A DNA stretch of 64,000 bases from Tepidibacillus_B infernus (GTDB lineage: Bacteria; Bacillota; Bacilli; Tepidibacillales; Tepidibacillaceae): assembly GCF_048898065.1 (NCBI RefSeq), contig NZ_JBLWFI010000001.1, forward strand, positions 2,224,155 through 2,288,154, read 5' to 3'. Below the pieces are notes generated by a model that was not told the origin of the DNA, did not search any database, and saw only the letters and a list, made by a program, of their open reading frames with translations. A program made the translations under genes and the position numbers. This document shows, in pieces, positions 41,037 through 49,123 of the stretch (its first letter is position 1; each line of letters starts with the position of its first letter).

Positions 41037-41717
41037 TTACAAGCTAAAGATGAAAAGAAATAAATTCTCCAATGAATTAAAAATGATTGGTTGGATGGTA
41101 TCAAAGATTGAGCCAAACACAAAATCCCCAACAGGTGTGATAAATAAAATGAGGAAAATAAACAAACTATAATGTTCATATTGAATAAGTTTTGATCTGA
41201 CTTGACTTGGTGCTAAATCCTCGATCACTCGGTAACCATCAAGTGGAGGAAGTGGGATTAAATTAAATATAAATAACACCACATTTAAATTGATCAAAAT
41301 TGTAAATAATGGAATTAGAACATCTATTGCCCTAGTACTTAATTGAGCAAGTATTCCAATAGCATCAAGTGCAAACCATAATCCCATCGCGATGGTAGCC
41401 ACCAATAAGTTACTGATCGGGCCAGCAATGGATACTAAAACACCCGCAAGTCGTTTATTCTTAAAAAAGAAGTAATTCACAGGAACTGGTTTTGCCCAAC
41501 CAAATCCAGCAATAAATATTAAAATCGTTCCAATCGGGTCTAAATGAACCGCGGGATTTAATGTCAATCGGCCTTGATTTTTAGCAGTAGGATCGCCAAA
41601 TTTATACGCAACAAAGGCATGGCTAAATTCATGTACAGTAAAAGCGACAATTAGGGCAAAAATAACATAAGGTACTTGGTTGATAGGATAATATAAAAAA
41701 CGTTGTAATGTTTCCAT
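41037..41717 (-). CDS. ywhC: Site-2 protease family (M50) membrane peptidase
   Basis: The 226-aa protein has six membrane helices, the zinc motif HEFSHAFVAY (HExxH) in the first third and NLIPLPPLDGYR (third ligand Asp) in the second half. It matches the YwhC-type minimal S2P proteases without PDZ or CBS domains. The substrate is unknown. In B. subtilis ywhC is near ywhB and pbpG, but here it has moved away. ATG 41717 is preceded by AGGTGGTGAAG. Confidence 0.87.
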   Translation of the reverse strand: METLQRFLYYPINQVPYVIFALIVAFTVHEFSHAFVAYKFGDPTAKNQGRLTLNPAVHLDPIGTILIFIAGFGWAKPVPVNYFFFKNKRLAGVLVSIAGPISNLLVATIAMGLWFALDAIGILAQLSTRAIDVLIPLFTILINLNVVLFIFNLIPLPPLDGYRVIEDLAPSQVRSKLIQYEHYSLFIFLILFITPVGDFVFGSIFDTIQPIIFNSLENLFLFIFSL

Positions 41718-41792
41718 TTTCTTCACCACCTTCAACCTATTATAGCTAAAATGAATTGAGAAGTAAAAAATTTTAGTAAAGGAGTAATAGAA

Positions 41793-42353
41793 ATGGAAAA
41801 ACTTTATGAAATTTTAGCGTTTAATAAAACGTTTGTCGAAAATAAGGAATTTGAGAGATATCAGACAAGCAAGTTTCCCAACAAAAAAATAGTGGTCTTA
41901 ACCTGTATGGATACCCGCTTGGTGGAACTACTTCCCCAAGCCATGAACATAAAAAATGGAGATATTAAAATGATAAAAAATGCAGGAGCGATTGTTTCTC
42001 ATCCATTTGGAAGTGCGATGAAAAGTATTCTTGTTGCGCTATATGAGCTTCAGGCAGAGGAGGTAATGGTGATCGGCCATTATGACTGTGGTATGAGCCA
42101 AATTGATAGTAAGCAAATGATTAAACATATGAAGGAAAGAAGTATATCTGAAGAAGTGATCAATACACTGGAACATTCAGGTATTCCTCTTGTTGAATGG
42201 TTATCTGGATTTGAAAGTGTGGAGGAGAATGTAAAACATAGTGTTCAAGTCATTAAAAACCATCCCTTATTACCAAAGGGGACTCCTGTTCATGGACTAA
42301 TTATCGATCCACATACAGGCAGATTAGATTTGATTGTAGATGGGTATAAATAA
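41793..42353 (+). CDS. Beta-class carbonic anhydrase (YtiB type)
   Basis: Beta-carbonic anhydrase interconverts CO2 and bicarbonate with zinc. In the 186-aa protein the ligands are Cys38, His96 and Cys99, and the Asp40-Arg42 dyad is in CMDTR. HPFGSAMKS and HYDCGM are typical of the YtiB/YvdA group. The start has AAAGGAG at good spacing. It stands alone, divergent from the S2P gene, with a strong terminator. Confidence 0.92.
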   Translation: MEKLYEILAFNKTFVENKEFERYQTSKFPNKKIVVLTCMDTRLVELLPQAMNIKNGDIKMIKNAGAIVSHPFGSAMKSILVALYELQAEEVMVIGHYDCGMSQIDSKQMIKHMKERSISEEVINTLEHSGIPLVEWLSGFESVEENVKHSVQVIKNHPLLPKGTPVHGLIIDPHTGRLDLIVDGYK

Positions 42354-42386
42354 GGGGATTAGGCTACACCTAGTCCCCTTTTTTTC
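42352..42386 (+). terminator. Intrinsic terminator of the carbonic anhydrase gene
   Basis: AAGGGGATTAGG and CCTAGTCCCCTT form a 12-bp stem (one mismatch), followed by seven T. It overlaps the stop codon. Confidence 0.9.
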
Positions 42387-42399
42387 TTAAGTTAATTCC

Positions 42400-43533
42400 C
42401 TAATAGTTTCCGATGATTTTTAAATTAATGATATTCTCTTGTAATTCCTCAATTGCTCGTTGTATTTGTTTATCTAATAAATTCCCTTCAACATCCACAT
42501 AAAAATGATATTTCCATGGTTGGTTAGGAATTGGCCTTGATTCTAATTTAACAAGGTTAATACCGTGTTTTGTAAAAATTCCTAAACTATCATACAGTGA
42601 TCCAACATTATGTCGTAAAGAATAGATCAAACTTATTTTTTTACTTTCTTCACTCAATTCCACTTTTCTCCCTACGATGATAAAACGAGTCCAATTTTCT
42701 TGATTGGTTTGAATATTGTTCTTTAATACCTTTAAGCCATATAATTCGGCTGCTTCCTTACTTGCAATCGCCGCTTTACTTGTCTCGTTCAATTCTTTAA
42801 TGAGTTTCGCACTTGCTGCTGTATTATCATAAGTGATCAATTTCCAATCAGGATGCTGATCTAAAAAGGATTTACATTGACGGAATCCCTGGATATGGGA
42901 ATATACCTCAACAATTGATTCTTCAGTCGCCCCTTCAACACTAAGAAGATGATGTTCAATCGGTAAGATTTCTTCACCTACAATATATAAATCGTATTTT
43001 AGCAGAAGGTCATAAACTTCATGAATACCCCCTGTTGATGAATTTTCAATCGGTAATACCCCATAGTCGGCATTCCCCTCTACTAATGCCTTAAACACAT
43101 CCTCAAATTTTTCAAAATGAAGAACGGTTTCTTTATTACCAAAATATTTTTTTAAGGCTTGATGGCCAAATGCACCTGGTTCACCCTGAAAAGCGATTGT
43201 TTTTTTGCTTAATGGTTCCCCAATTGGAAGTAAAATCGATTCTCCTATCAAAAGCAGATCTGACAGATTCCACTTTTTAGCCTGAATCTGTCTACTTAAT
43301 TTCATGATAATTCGATATAATTCCTGAATTTCTTGAGTTAGTTCTTTATCTTGTAGATGTCGAACCACTTTATCCAAAACGAGTTGTTCTCGATCTTGTT
43401 GCAGGATAGGAAGCCCAAGCTCTTGTTTGATTTCTAAGGCTTCTAATGCTTTTTTTATTCTTTTTTCAAAGTATTCAACGATTTGTTGATCATATTGATC
43501 AATTTCAGCTCTTATTTGGTCTAACCGTTCCAT
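42400..43533 (-). CDS. pheA: Chorismate mutase-prephenate dehydratase fusion (P-protein)
   Basis: This bifunctional enzyme turns chorismate into prephenate, then phenylpyruvate, for phenylalanine. The 377-aa protein has an AroQ chorismate mutase domain (MERLDQIRAEIDQYDQQIV; about residues 1-90), a prephenate dehydratase domain (IAFQGEPGAFGHQA to about 285, with PIENSSTGGIHEVY), and a C-terminal ACT domain with LESRPIPNQPWKYHFYVD, the Phe-feedback site. In B. subtilis PheA lacks the mutase domain. It follows aroF by 25 bases under the attenuator at 44599-44854. Confidence 0.94.
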   Translation of the reverse strand: MERLDQIRAEIDQYDQQIVEYFEKRIKKALEALEIKQELGLPILQQDREQLVLDKVVRHLQDKELTQEIQELYRIIMKLSRQIQAKKWNLSDLLLIGESILLPIGEPLSKKTIAFQGEPGAFGHQALKKYFGNKETVLHFEKFEDVFKALVEGNADYGVLPIENSSTGGIHEVYDLLLKYDLYIVGEEILPIEHHLLSVEGATEESIVEVYSHIQGFRQCKSFLDQHPDWKLITYDNTAASAKLIKELNETSKAAIASKEAAELYGLKVLKNNIQTNQENWTRFIIVGRKVELSEESKKISLIYSLRHNVGSLYDSLGIFTKHGINLVKLESRPIPNQPWKYHFYVDVEGNLLDKQIQRAIEELQENIINLKIIGNY

Positions 43534-43558
43534 GTTTCGTACCTCTTTTTCAAAGAAA

Positions 43559-44572
43559 TTAGATTTTACGACCCATTACATCTGCCATTTTCTTCAGATC
43601 ATTGATTAAGTCATCAAACATCGGTAAAGTTAGTTGCTGGGCTGCATCGCTTAAAGCAATTTCTGGTTGTTGATGGACCTCAACAATAATTCCATCGGCT
43701 CCTACAGCCATTGCTGCTCTTGCAAGTGGAATCACCCAATCCCTTTTTCCTGCAGCATGACTTGGATCAACAATCACTGGCAAATGACTTAATTTTTTTA
43801 CAACCGGGATAGAACTTAAGTCTAACGTATTTCTTGTATATTTCTCAAAGGTACGAATACCTCTTTCACATAAAATGACGTTCTCGTTTCCTTCAGACAA
43901 AATATATTCAGCCGCTAATAACCACTCTTCAATCGTAGCAGAAGCACCTCTTTTTAACAAAACAGGCTTATTGGTTTTACCGATTTCTTTTAATAGTTGG
44001 AAGTTCTGCATATTCCTTGCACCAACCTGTAAGACGTCAGAATACTCACTCACAACCCCAACTAAATCAGGAGAGATAACCTCTGTTACAATGGGTAAAG
44101 AAGTATGCTCTTTAGCCATTTTTAATAATTGTAGTCCTTCTTCCTGTAACCCCTGAAAACCATATGGCGAGGTTCTCGGTTTATATGCCCCACCTCGAAG
44201 CATATGGGCACCTGATTCCTTAACACCTTGAGCCACAGTCATAATCTGCTCTTCACTTTCAACAGAACATGGGCCGGCAATGATTGTAAAAGAGTCGCCA
44301 CCTACTTGTTGGTGCTCAATCTTTACTATTGAGTTCTCAGGATGGAATAAACGATTGGCCAATTTGAAAGGTTGTTGTACTCTAATTACTTTTTCAACAA
44401 TATCAATGGATTCTAACTTACTGGTATCTAATCTTTGTGTATCACCAATTAACCCCAGTATTGTTAAATCCTGTCCACGACTCACATGAACTAATACACC
44501 CATTTTCTCAATCTTTTCACTTACCTTACTTACCTGCTCTTCATTTACTCCGCTTTTTAATACAACGATCAT
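43559..44572 (-). CDS. aroF: DAHP synthase (type I-beta with N-terminal ferredoxin-like domain)
   Basis: AroF joins PEP and erythrose 4-phosphate, the entry step of aromatic synthesis. The 337-aa protein has an N-terminal regulatory domain (MIVVLKSGVNEEQVSKV; residues 1-70), like the Thermotoga enzyme, and a barrel with IIAGPCSVES, GGAYKPRTSPYGFQG and VDPSHAAGKRDW. AAAGGAGG precedes the ATG. The leader upstream encodes an aromatic-rich peptide and a terminator, so expression is probably controlled by charged Phe/Tyr/Trp tRNA supply. Confidence 0.95.
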   Translation of the reverse strand: MIVVLKSGVNEEQVSKVSEKIEKMGVLVHVSRGQDLTILGLIGDTQRLDTSKLESIDIVEKVIRVQQPFKLANRLFHPENSIVKIEHQQVGGDSFTIIAGPCSVESEEQIMTVAQGVKESGAHMLRGGAYKPRTSPYGFQGLQEEGLQLLKMAKEHTSLPIVTEVISPDLVGVVSEYSDVLQVGARNMQNFQLLKEIGKTNKPVLLKRGASATIEEWLLAAEYILSEGNENVILCERGIRTFEKYTRNTLDLSSIPVVKKLSHLPVIVDPSHAAGKRDWVIPLARAAMAVGADGIIVEVHQQPEIALSDAAQQLTLPMFDDLINDLKKMADVMGRKI

Positions 44573-44598
44573 AATAACGCCTCCTTTTTATTTTTTGG

Positions 44599-44627
44599 TA
44601 AAAAAATAGAGGCTCTAATGAGCCTCT
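44599..44627 (-). terminator. Attenuator terminator ahead of aroF-pheA
   Basis: On the minus strand AGAGGCTC and GAGCCTCT form a perfect 8-bp stem (44608-44627) with a 4-base loop, followed by ATTTTTTT. It lies 25 bases after the leader peptide stop and 27 bases before the aroF start, so it must be bypassed for aroF expression. Confidence 0.85.
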
Positions 44628-44652
44628 TATGAATAAATTAAAGATTAAGCTT

Positions 44653-44778
44653 TTATTCAATACTCATTAAAAAAGGTAGTTTTCGTTTTTTATAACCCAA
44701 AAAACCAGCGCTAAAATAAAAGCCCCAGCTAAAAAAGTAGTTATAAAATCGATTCCCTTTTTTAATATTCGTAAGCAT
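44653..44778 (-). CDS. Aromatic-rich leader peptide of aroF-pheA
   Basis: This 41-aa frame starts at ATG 44778 with AAAGGCGTTGGAG upstream. It reads MLTNIKKGN, then RFYNYFFSWGFYF, then SAGFLGYKKRKLPFLMSIE. Residues 11-22 hold nine aromatics (5 Phe, 3 Tyr, 1 Trp), and the whole peptide has 7 Phe, 4 Tyr and 1 Trp. It lies between a consensus promoter (44826-44854) and an intrinsic terminator (44599-44627) directly ahead of aroF. This is the arrangement of ribosome-mediated attenuation: stalling at aromatic codons would alter leader folding. No T-box sequence is present. A real small membrane protein is the less likely alternative. Confidence 0.75.
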   Translation of the reverse strand: MLTNIKKGNRFYNYFFSWGFYFSAGFLGYKKRKLPFLMSIE

Positions 44779-44825
44779 GGTTTAACTCCAACGCCTTTCT
44801 TGAACAGTTGTGAAAATTTAAACTA

Positions 44826-44854
44826 ATTTTAACCCTTTAAAGTGTGTGTGTCAA
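44826..44854 (-). promoter_or_regulatory. Strong sigma-A promoter of aroF-pheA
   Basis: Perfect TTGACA (44849-44854), a 17-base spacer and TAAAAT (44826-44831) on the minus strand. The -35 lies just after the tyrA stop. The transcript would start near 44819, about 41 bases before the leader peptide ATG. Confidence 0.8.
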
Positions 44855-44857
44855 CCC

Positions 44858-45940
44858 TTATTTAAAAACAAGATATTCATGTTTTTGTAAAACTTGATAA
44901 GCAGAGACTTGATCTAAACGATTTTCAAGAATAATTTTTAGGCAACCATTTTCAAATTCCCGATTATGAATGATTCCGATATTTTTAATATTGATCTGAT
45001 GTTCGTAAAGTAAGGTTGAGATCTTGGCAATCATGCCAGGCCGATCTTCGATATCTACAATTAAAGCATATTGCTTGGGGATATCTGTGTTTACCGTATC
45101 TACGATTTGGTCTCTCATCTCTTTTGCCTTTGAAAAATAGGTAAACAGATAATCGTTGTTCTCTTCACGTAATCGTTGTTTATATTCATCAATGGTTGTA
45201 AGAAGCTGTTTTAATACTAGATCGATTTTTTCTTTATTACTCAAACTAATATGTTGCCATAAATGAGGACTTGATGAAGCAATACGTGTAATATCTTTAA
45301 ATCCTCCAGCTGCTAATTTGATTAACACCTCTTTATGATCAAACTCTTTTATCATATGCACCAATGCAGAAGCTATAATATGCGGAACATGACTAATAAC
45401 AGCTGTAAATAAGTCATGCTGTTCTGCATCCATGGTAATTGGCATCGCCCCAATCGCATCGATCATTTCATATAAAAGGGTGATTTTTTCTTCTTTGGAT
45501 TGCTCTAATGGTGTGAGAATAAAATAGGCATTTTCAAACAAATGGCCTTTTGAATGGATATAACCGGATTTTTCCGAGCCAACCATTGGATGCCCACCTA
45601 TAAAATCATAGTTTACCTTTGCTGCTAGCTGCATAACTTGCCCTTTGGTACTACCAATATCGATGACAGTAGCCGTATCCTTTACTTTGCCATCAATTCT
45701 TTCCATCCATTGTAAGGTGATTTCAATCGGTGTACAAAAGATAATCAGATCAAAAACTTCCCAAGATAAGGTTTCTAAATGATTTAATCCATATTGGATT
45801 GTTCGTTCGGCCATAGCAGTTTCTATAGTTGTTTGATCTTGGTCCACTCCCGTAATGGTTACATCCCACTTACTTTGTAATGCCTTTGCTAAAGATCCCC
45901 CCATAAGACCTAGACCAATGATTGCAATTTGTTTTCCCAA
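44858..45940 (-). CDS. tyrA: Prephenate dehydrogenase
   Basis: TyrA oxidises prephenate to 4-hydroxyphenylpyruvate for tyrosine. The 360-aa protein has the NAD-binding IAIIGLGLMGGSLAKAL at the N-terminus, IGGHPMVGSEKSGY in the active-site region, and a C-terminal ACT domain (ALIVDIEDRPGMIAKISTLL). The open frame runs to 46240, but the first 100 codons are AT-rich spacer. TTG 45940 has AAAGGGAG with 7-base spacing and matches the family start. It is upstream of, but separate from, the aroF promoter. Confidence 0.93.
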   Translation of the reverse strand: MGKQIAIIGLGLMGGSLAKALQSKWDVTITGVDQDQTTIETAMAERTIQYGLNHLETLSWEVFDLIIFCTPIEITLQWMERIDGKVKDTATVIDIGSTKGQVMQLAAKVNYDFIGGHPMVGSEKSGYIHSKGHLFENAYFILTPLEQSKEEKITLLYEMIDAIGAMPITMDAEQHDLFTAVISHVPHIIASALVHMIKEFDHKEVLIKLAAGGFKDITRIASSSPHLWQHISLSNKEKIDLVLKQLLTTIDEYKQRLREENNDYLFTYFSKAKEMRDQIVDTVNTDIPKQYALIVDIEDRPGMIAKISTLLYEHQINIKNIGIIHNREFENGCLKIILENRLDQVSAYQVLQKHEYLVFK

Positions 45941-46217
45941 TCTCCTTCTCCCTTTCTCATTTAGTAACATAGTTATATTATAATTTACAGCTTTTATGTT
46001 TAAAAGCATTAAATTGCTATTTTTCTTTTTAAATTTTTGATTTTGCTTATTTTTCTGATTATTGCTAAATGTATGTAATATCTTTTTTGAATATTTGTCA
46101 CACCTTTTTCTTTGTTTTTGATTTATAATGTCAATTGAGGATGTGAAATGATTAACAAATAAATATATCCTTTTAAAGCGTGGATAGGAGAAAATATGAT
46201 CATCGGGGGAATTCATT

Positions 46218-46517
46218 ATGAGTATTTTTGAGATTGTCATGTTACTTTGTTTTGGTGCAGCATGGCCATTTTCTATTTACAAATCCTATGAATCTAGATC
46301 TATAGAAGGTAAAAGCTTTTTATTCTTAACTATTTTACTAATAGGTTATATTGCTGGGATTTTAAATAAACTTTTCAATAGCTATGATGGGGTTATCTAT
46401 TTATATATCATCAACTTTGCCATGGTTGCAACAGATATGGCATTATATATCCGTAATCGCCGTTTTCAAAACCAACATGTGCAAAAACGCCAATTACGTT
46501 CTTCACACTCGCATTAA
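46218..46517 (+). CDS. Small PQ-loop-like (SemiSWEET-like) membrane protein
   Basis: This 99-aa protein has three hydrophobic helices (about residues 3-21, 33-50, 58-78). WPFSIYKSYESRSIEGKS after the first helix resembles the PQ-loop of SWEET/SemiSWEET carriers, although no literal PQ is present. The tail is basic and His-rich. Substrate and function are unknown. A GGGGGAATTC site precedes ATG 46218. An 11-codon upstream frame (46196-46231; TAGGAG site) overlaps the start and may couple translation. Confidence 0.6.
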   Translation: MSIFEIVMLLCFGAAWPFSIYKSYESRSIEGKSFLFLTILLIGYIAGILNKLFNSYDGVIYLYIINFAMVATDMALYIRNRRFQNQHVQKRQLRSSHSH

Positions 46518-46583
46518 AGTGTATCGTATTTTGCATACGCTCCGTCATTCATGTCTTTTCGTGAAATAAAACAATAATAATTT

Positions 46584-46611
46584 AAAACACCTCGATTGAG
46601 GTGTTTTTGTT
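46584..46611. terminator. Bidirectional terminator
   Basis: AAAACACCTC and GAGGTGTTTT form a 10-bp stem with a 4-base loop, flanked by T on one side and A on the other. It lies between the convergent PQ-loop and ZIP genes. Confidence 0.85.
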
Positions 46612-47343
46612 TTACATAAACCATTCATTTAAAAAGAACATGACTAATAAGCCATTGACAAAAGCAATCGTTGCTGATACTTCATAACCATGGCCATGGC
46701 TTTCTGGAATCAGCTCCTTGTATACGATATAAATCATAGACCCAGCTGCAAAAGCTAACCCATATGGGACAATAAAATCCACAATACTTATGGCAAAATA
46801 CCCAGCAATTGCAGCTACCACCTCAATCATTCCTGTAAAGAGGGCAATGAGAAAGGAACTTCCTTTGCTTATTTTTTGTTGGACTAGGAAAAGCCCAACC
46901 AATAGCCCTTCTGGCGCATTCTGCAAACCGATGGCTATAGCTATAAGTGGCCCCAGTTGACTATGTTCTGAGGCATAGGATACCCCAACAGACAAACCCT
47001 CTGGAATATTATGTAGAGTAATGGCCACAACAATTAACCATGTTTTATGATCAATTCCTTTTAAATTTTGGTTAAAGTTCTCGATTTCAATGTGCGGTAT
47101 GACTCTTTCCATTAAAAGCAAAATGTTGGTTCCTAAAAACACTCCTATAAAAACTGGAAGAATTCCTCCCTCTTTTGCCTGAGGGATTAAACTAAATGTA
47201 CTTGCAGACACCATGACCCCTGCTGTAAAAGCTAAAAGGGTATCTCTCATTCTATGATTTAATTCTTTTAAAAAAAACAGGGGTAAAGCCCCAATGCCGG
47301 TGGAAATCCCCGCTAATAGACTACCGATTAACATGCTTATCAT
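46612..47343 (-). CDS. ZIP family metal transporter (second copy)
   Basis: This 243-aa protein has about eight helices, with the ZIP motifs LHNIPEGLSVG and LQNAPEGLLVG. It is a divergent paralogue of the protein at 1845-2585; Asn-Ala-Pro in the second motif differs from the more common Asn-(Ile/Leu/Met)-Pro. It stands alone beside the formate dehydrogenase operon. The transported metal is unknown. Confidence 0.87.
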   Translation of the reverse strand: MISMLIGSLLAGISTGIGALPLFFLKELNHRMRDTLLAFTAGVMVSASTFSLIPQAKEGGILPVFIGVFLGTNILLLMERVIPHIEIENFNQNLKGIDHKTWLIVVAITLHNIPEGLSVGVSYASEHSQLGPLIAIAIGLQNAPEGLLVGLFLVQQKISKGSSFLIALFTGMIEVVAAIAGYFAISIVDFIVPYGLAFAAGSMIYIVYKELIPESHGHGYEVSATIAFVNGLLVMFFLNEWFM

Positions 47344-47515
47344 ACTTTACACCACTCTTTCAAGCAAAGCACTCCTAATATAGTTTAATTTAATATCTTC
47401 TTATATTTTACGTGAGAAAAAGAAAAGAAAAAAGTTTTATTCTAAAATGCTAATCTCCAAATGTAGAGTCCCTGTCCATGCACTTGTTAAAAGAAACCAG
47501 AAATAATGGTTATCG

Positions 47516-47552
47516 AAAAAGGCACACTTACGTAATGTAAATGTACCTTTTT
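47516..47552 (-). terminator. Terminator-like stem after the formate dehydrogenase operon
   Basis: AAAAAGG and CCTTTTT with paired inner TTAC/GTAA segments form an imperfect hairpin 6 bases after the last gene. The T-run is part of the stem. Confidence 0.45.
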
Positions 47553-47557
47553 CCTGT

Positions 47558-48283
47558 TTAAGCTTGGAATGTATTGTTTTTATTTTGATCGACCTGTTTC
47601 ATTTTCCTCATTTTTCTCTCACCACAGGTAATCATTTGATCGTACTTCACTTTATCAAACCATAATTTGTGATGATGTTCTGCATATTCTGCCTCCATCC
47701 ATCCTGTTGTCATCGCATTGAAAGATGCTCTTTCTCTGGCATGGAAAACGGTTAAATGCAAATGGATCCCGAAGAAAATCGTGATGATTAACGCAGAAAC
47801 ATCATGTATGACTAGCATCCATACACCCAAAGAACCATTAAACCAATCAAACCATAATGCAAAACCTGACATGGCTAGTAGCAAACCAAAGACAATGACA
47901 ACTAGAAAATACAATTTTTGTCCTGTATTATACTTATCCTGTGGCGGCATCCCTTCACCACCGATAAAATAGTGTTTAGGAGCGGCCTTTAACCAACCAA
48001 AGTCATATTTTCCCCATTTAAAAGCAACTAAAAACCCCCAACGTTTACTAGAAAAAAGAAAATAAATCAGTGGTGCACCAATGAAGAGAATCGCCCCAAT
48101 GCGATGTCCTTGGCGAAAAGCCATACCTGCTTCTGTTGTGAGCAGTGAAGCTGGTCCTTTAAAGAAAATCATAAACCCCGTTACAAGTAAAAGTACAAAA
48201 CCAAGGGCAACCATCCAATGCATTATTTGATCGGGAACACAATATCTTTTTACATATTTCGTTCGTTTATAGGCTTTACTCAT
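47558..48283 (-). CDS. fdnI: Formate dehydrogenase cytochrome b subunit
   Basis: The 241-aa protein has four membrane helices in the cytochrome b561/FdnI fold. HWMVALGFVLLLVTG at the first helix and HLHLTVFHARERAS near the fourth carry likely haem-ligating His. It would take electrons from the iron-sulfur subunit to the quinone pool. The start overlaps the fdnH stop by 8 bases. Confidence 0.9.
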   Translation of the reverse strand: MSKAYKRTKYVKRYCVPDQIMHWMVALGFVLLLVTGFMIFFKGPASLLTTEAGMAFRQGHRIGAILFIGAPLIYFLFSSKRWGFLVAFKWGKYDFGWLKAAPKHYFIGGEGMPPQDKYNTGQKLYFLVVIVFGLLLAMSGFALWFDWFNGSLGVWMLVIHDVSALIITIFFGIHLHLTVFHARERASFNAMTTGWMEAEYAEHHHKLWFDKVKYDQMITCGERKMRKMKQVDQNKNNTFQA

Positions 48284-49121
48284 GTTTCTTCTCCTCCTTC
48301 AAAAAATCTTCAGGCTCATCTTTTCCATTAAAGTTAAAGGCGGTGGAAGAAACAATAAAGTTGGCTAGGAATCCAATTCCCGCGACACCCATTAATACCT
48401 CGGTAACAGGTTTAATGACCCCGGACCGGAATTCGACTAGTTCATTCGTTTTTGGATTGGTTGGTAAACCATACTCCTCCGGTTTCTCAGTTAAAACGTA
48501 AATATAGTGGGTTCCACCCATTAATTTGTCACCGTAAACATTCGCATTTGGAAAACGATTTTTAATTTGTTTAACTCGTTTATAGGCTTGTTTTATTGCC
48601 TCATCCCATGACATGAATTCTAATGCTTTGGTCGGACAAGTTTGTACACATGCAGGTGCTTCTCCATTGGTAATCTTATCCTGACAAAAATTACATTTAT
48701 TCATCTTATCCTTACCTGTAAAAGCATCATGCTGGTATCTTGGGATATCAAATGGACAAGCCTTCTCACAGTAGCCACAACCAATACAGCTTTCCTGATC
48801 AAAAGCAACAAAACCTTCCTTATGCTGATATAGCGCCCCTGTTGAACAGATCGCAACACAAGGAGCATCAGAACAATGCATACATTGATCTTTGCGAATT
48901 AACCACTCAAAAGTATTGGTCTTCGGATCATATTTTTCATCAAATCGCATCAAGGTTAAGGTATTAAACGAGCGATCAGCAGGGTTTTGGTAAGTACCTG
49001 GAACCTTATCAAACTCCGTAGCTGGAAGATTATGCCATTCTTTACAAGCCAATTGACATGCTTTACAACCTGTACAAAGTGAGGTGTCCACTAATATCGC
49101 TTTATCTGTTTTTTGTGCCAT
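48276..49121 (-). CDS. fdnH: Formate dehydrogenase iron-sulfur subunit
   Basis: The 281-aa protein has four 4Fe-4S motifs: CTGCKACQLACKEW, CMHCSDAPCVAIC, CIGCGYCEKACP and CNFC...CVQTCP. A single C-terminal helix (about residues 240-262) anchors it. This is the electron-transfer subunit of FdnGHI/FdoGHI-type enzymes. It starts 2 bases after the fdnG stop. Confidence 0.94.
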   Translation of the reverse strand: MAQKTDKAILVDTSLCTGCKACQLACKEWHNLPATEFDKVPGTYQNPADRSFNTLTLMRFDEKYDPKTNTFEWLIRKDQCMHCSDAPCVAICSTGALYQHKEGFVAFDQESCIGCGYCEKACPFDIPRYQHDAFTGKDKMNKCNFCQDKITNGEAPACVQTCPTKALEFMSWDEAIKQAYKRVKQIKNRFPNANVYGDKLMGGTHYIYVLTEKPEEYGLPTNPKTNELVEFRSGVIKPVTEVLMGVAGIGFLANFIVSSTAFNFNGKDEPEDFLKEEKKHE

Positions 49122-49123
49122 AA

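Noticed and set aside
44573..44857. T-box riboswitch ahead of aroF
   Set aside because: No AGGGUGGNACCGCG-type T-box sequence or specifier-loop architecture could be found; the leader peptide and terminator explain the region better.
45941..46240. N-terminal 100 residues of the long tyrA frame
   Set aside because: The stretch is AT-rich, Lys/Asn/Ile-rich and unlike any TyrA; a TTG with a well-placed ribosome site at 45940 gives the family start.
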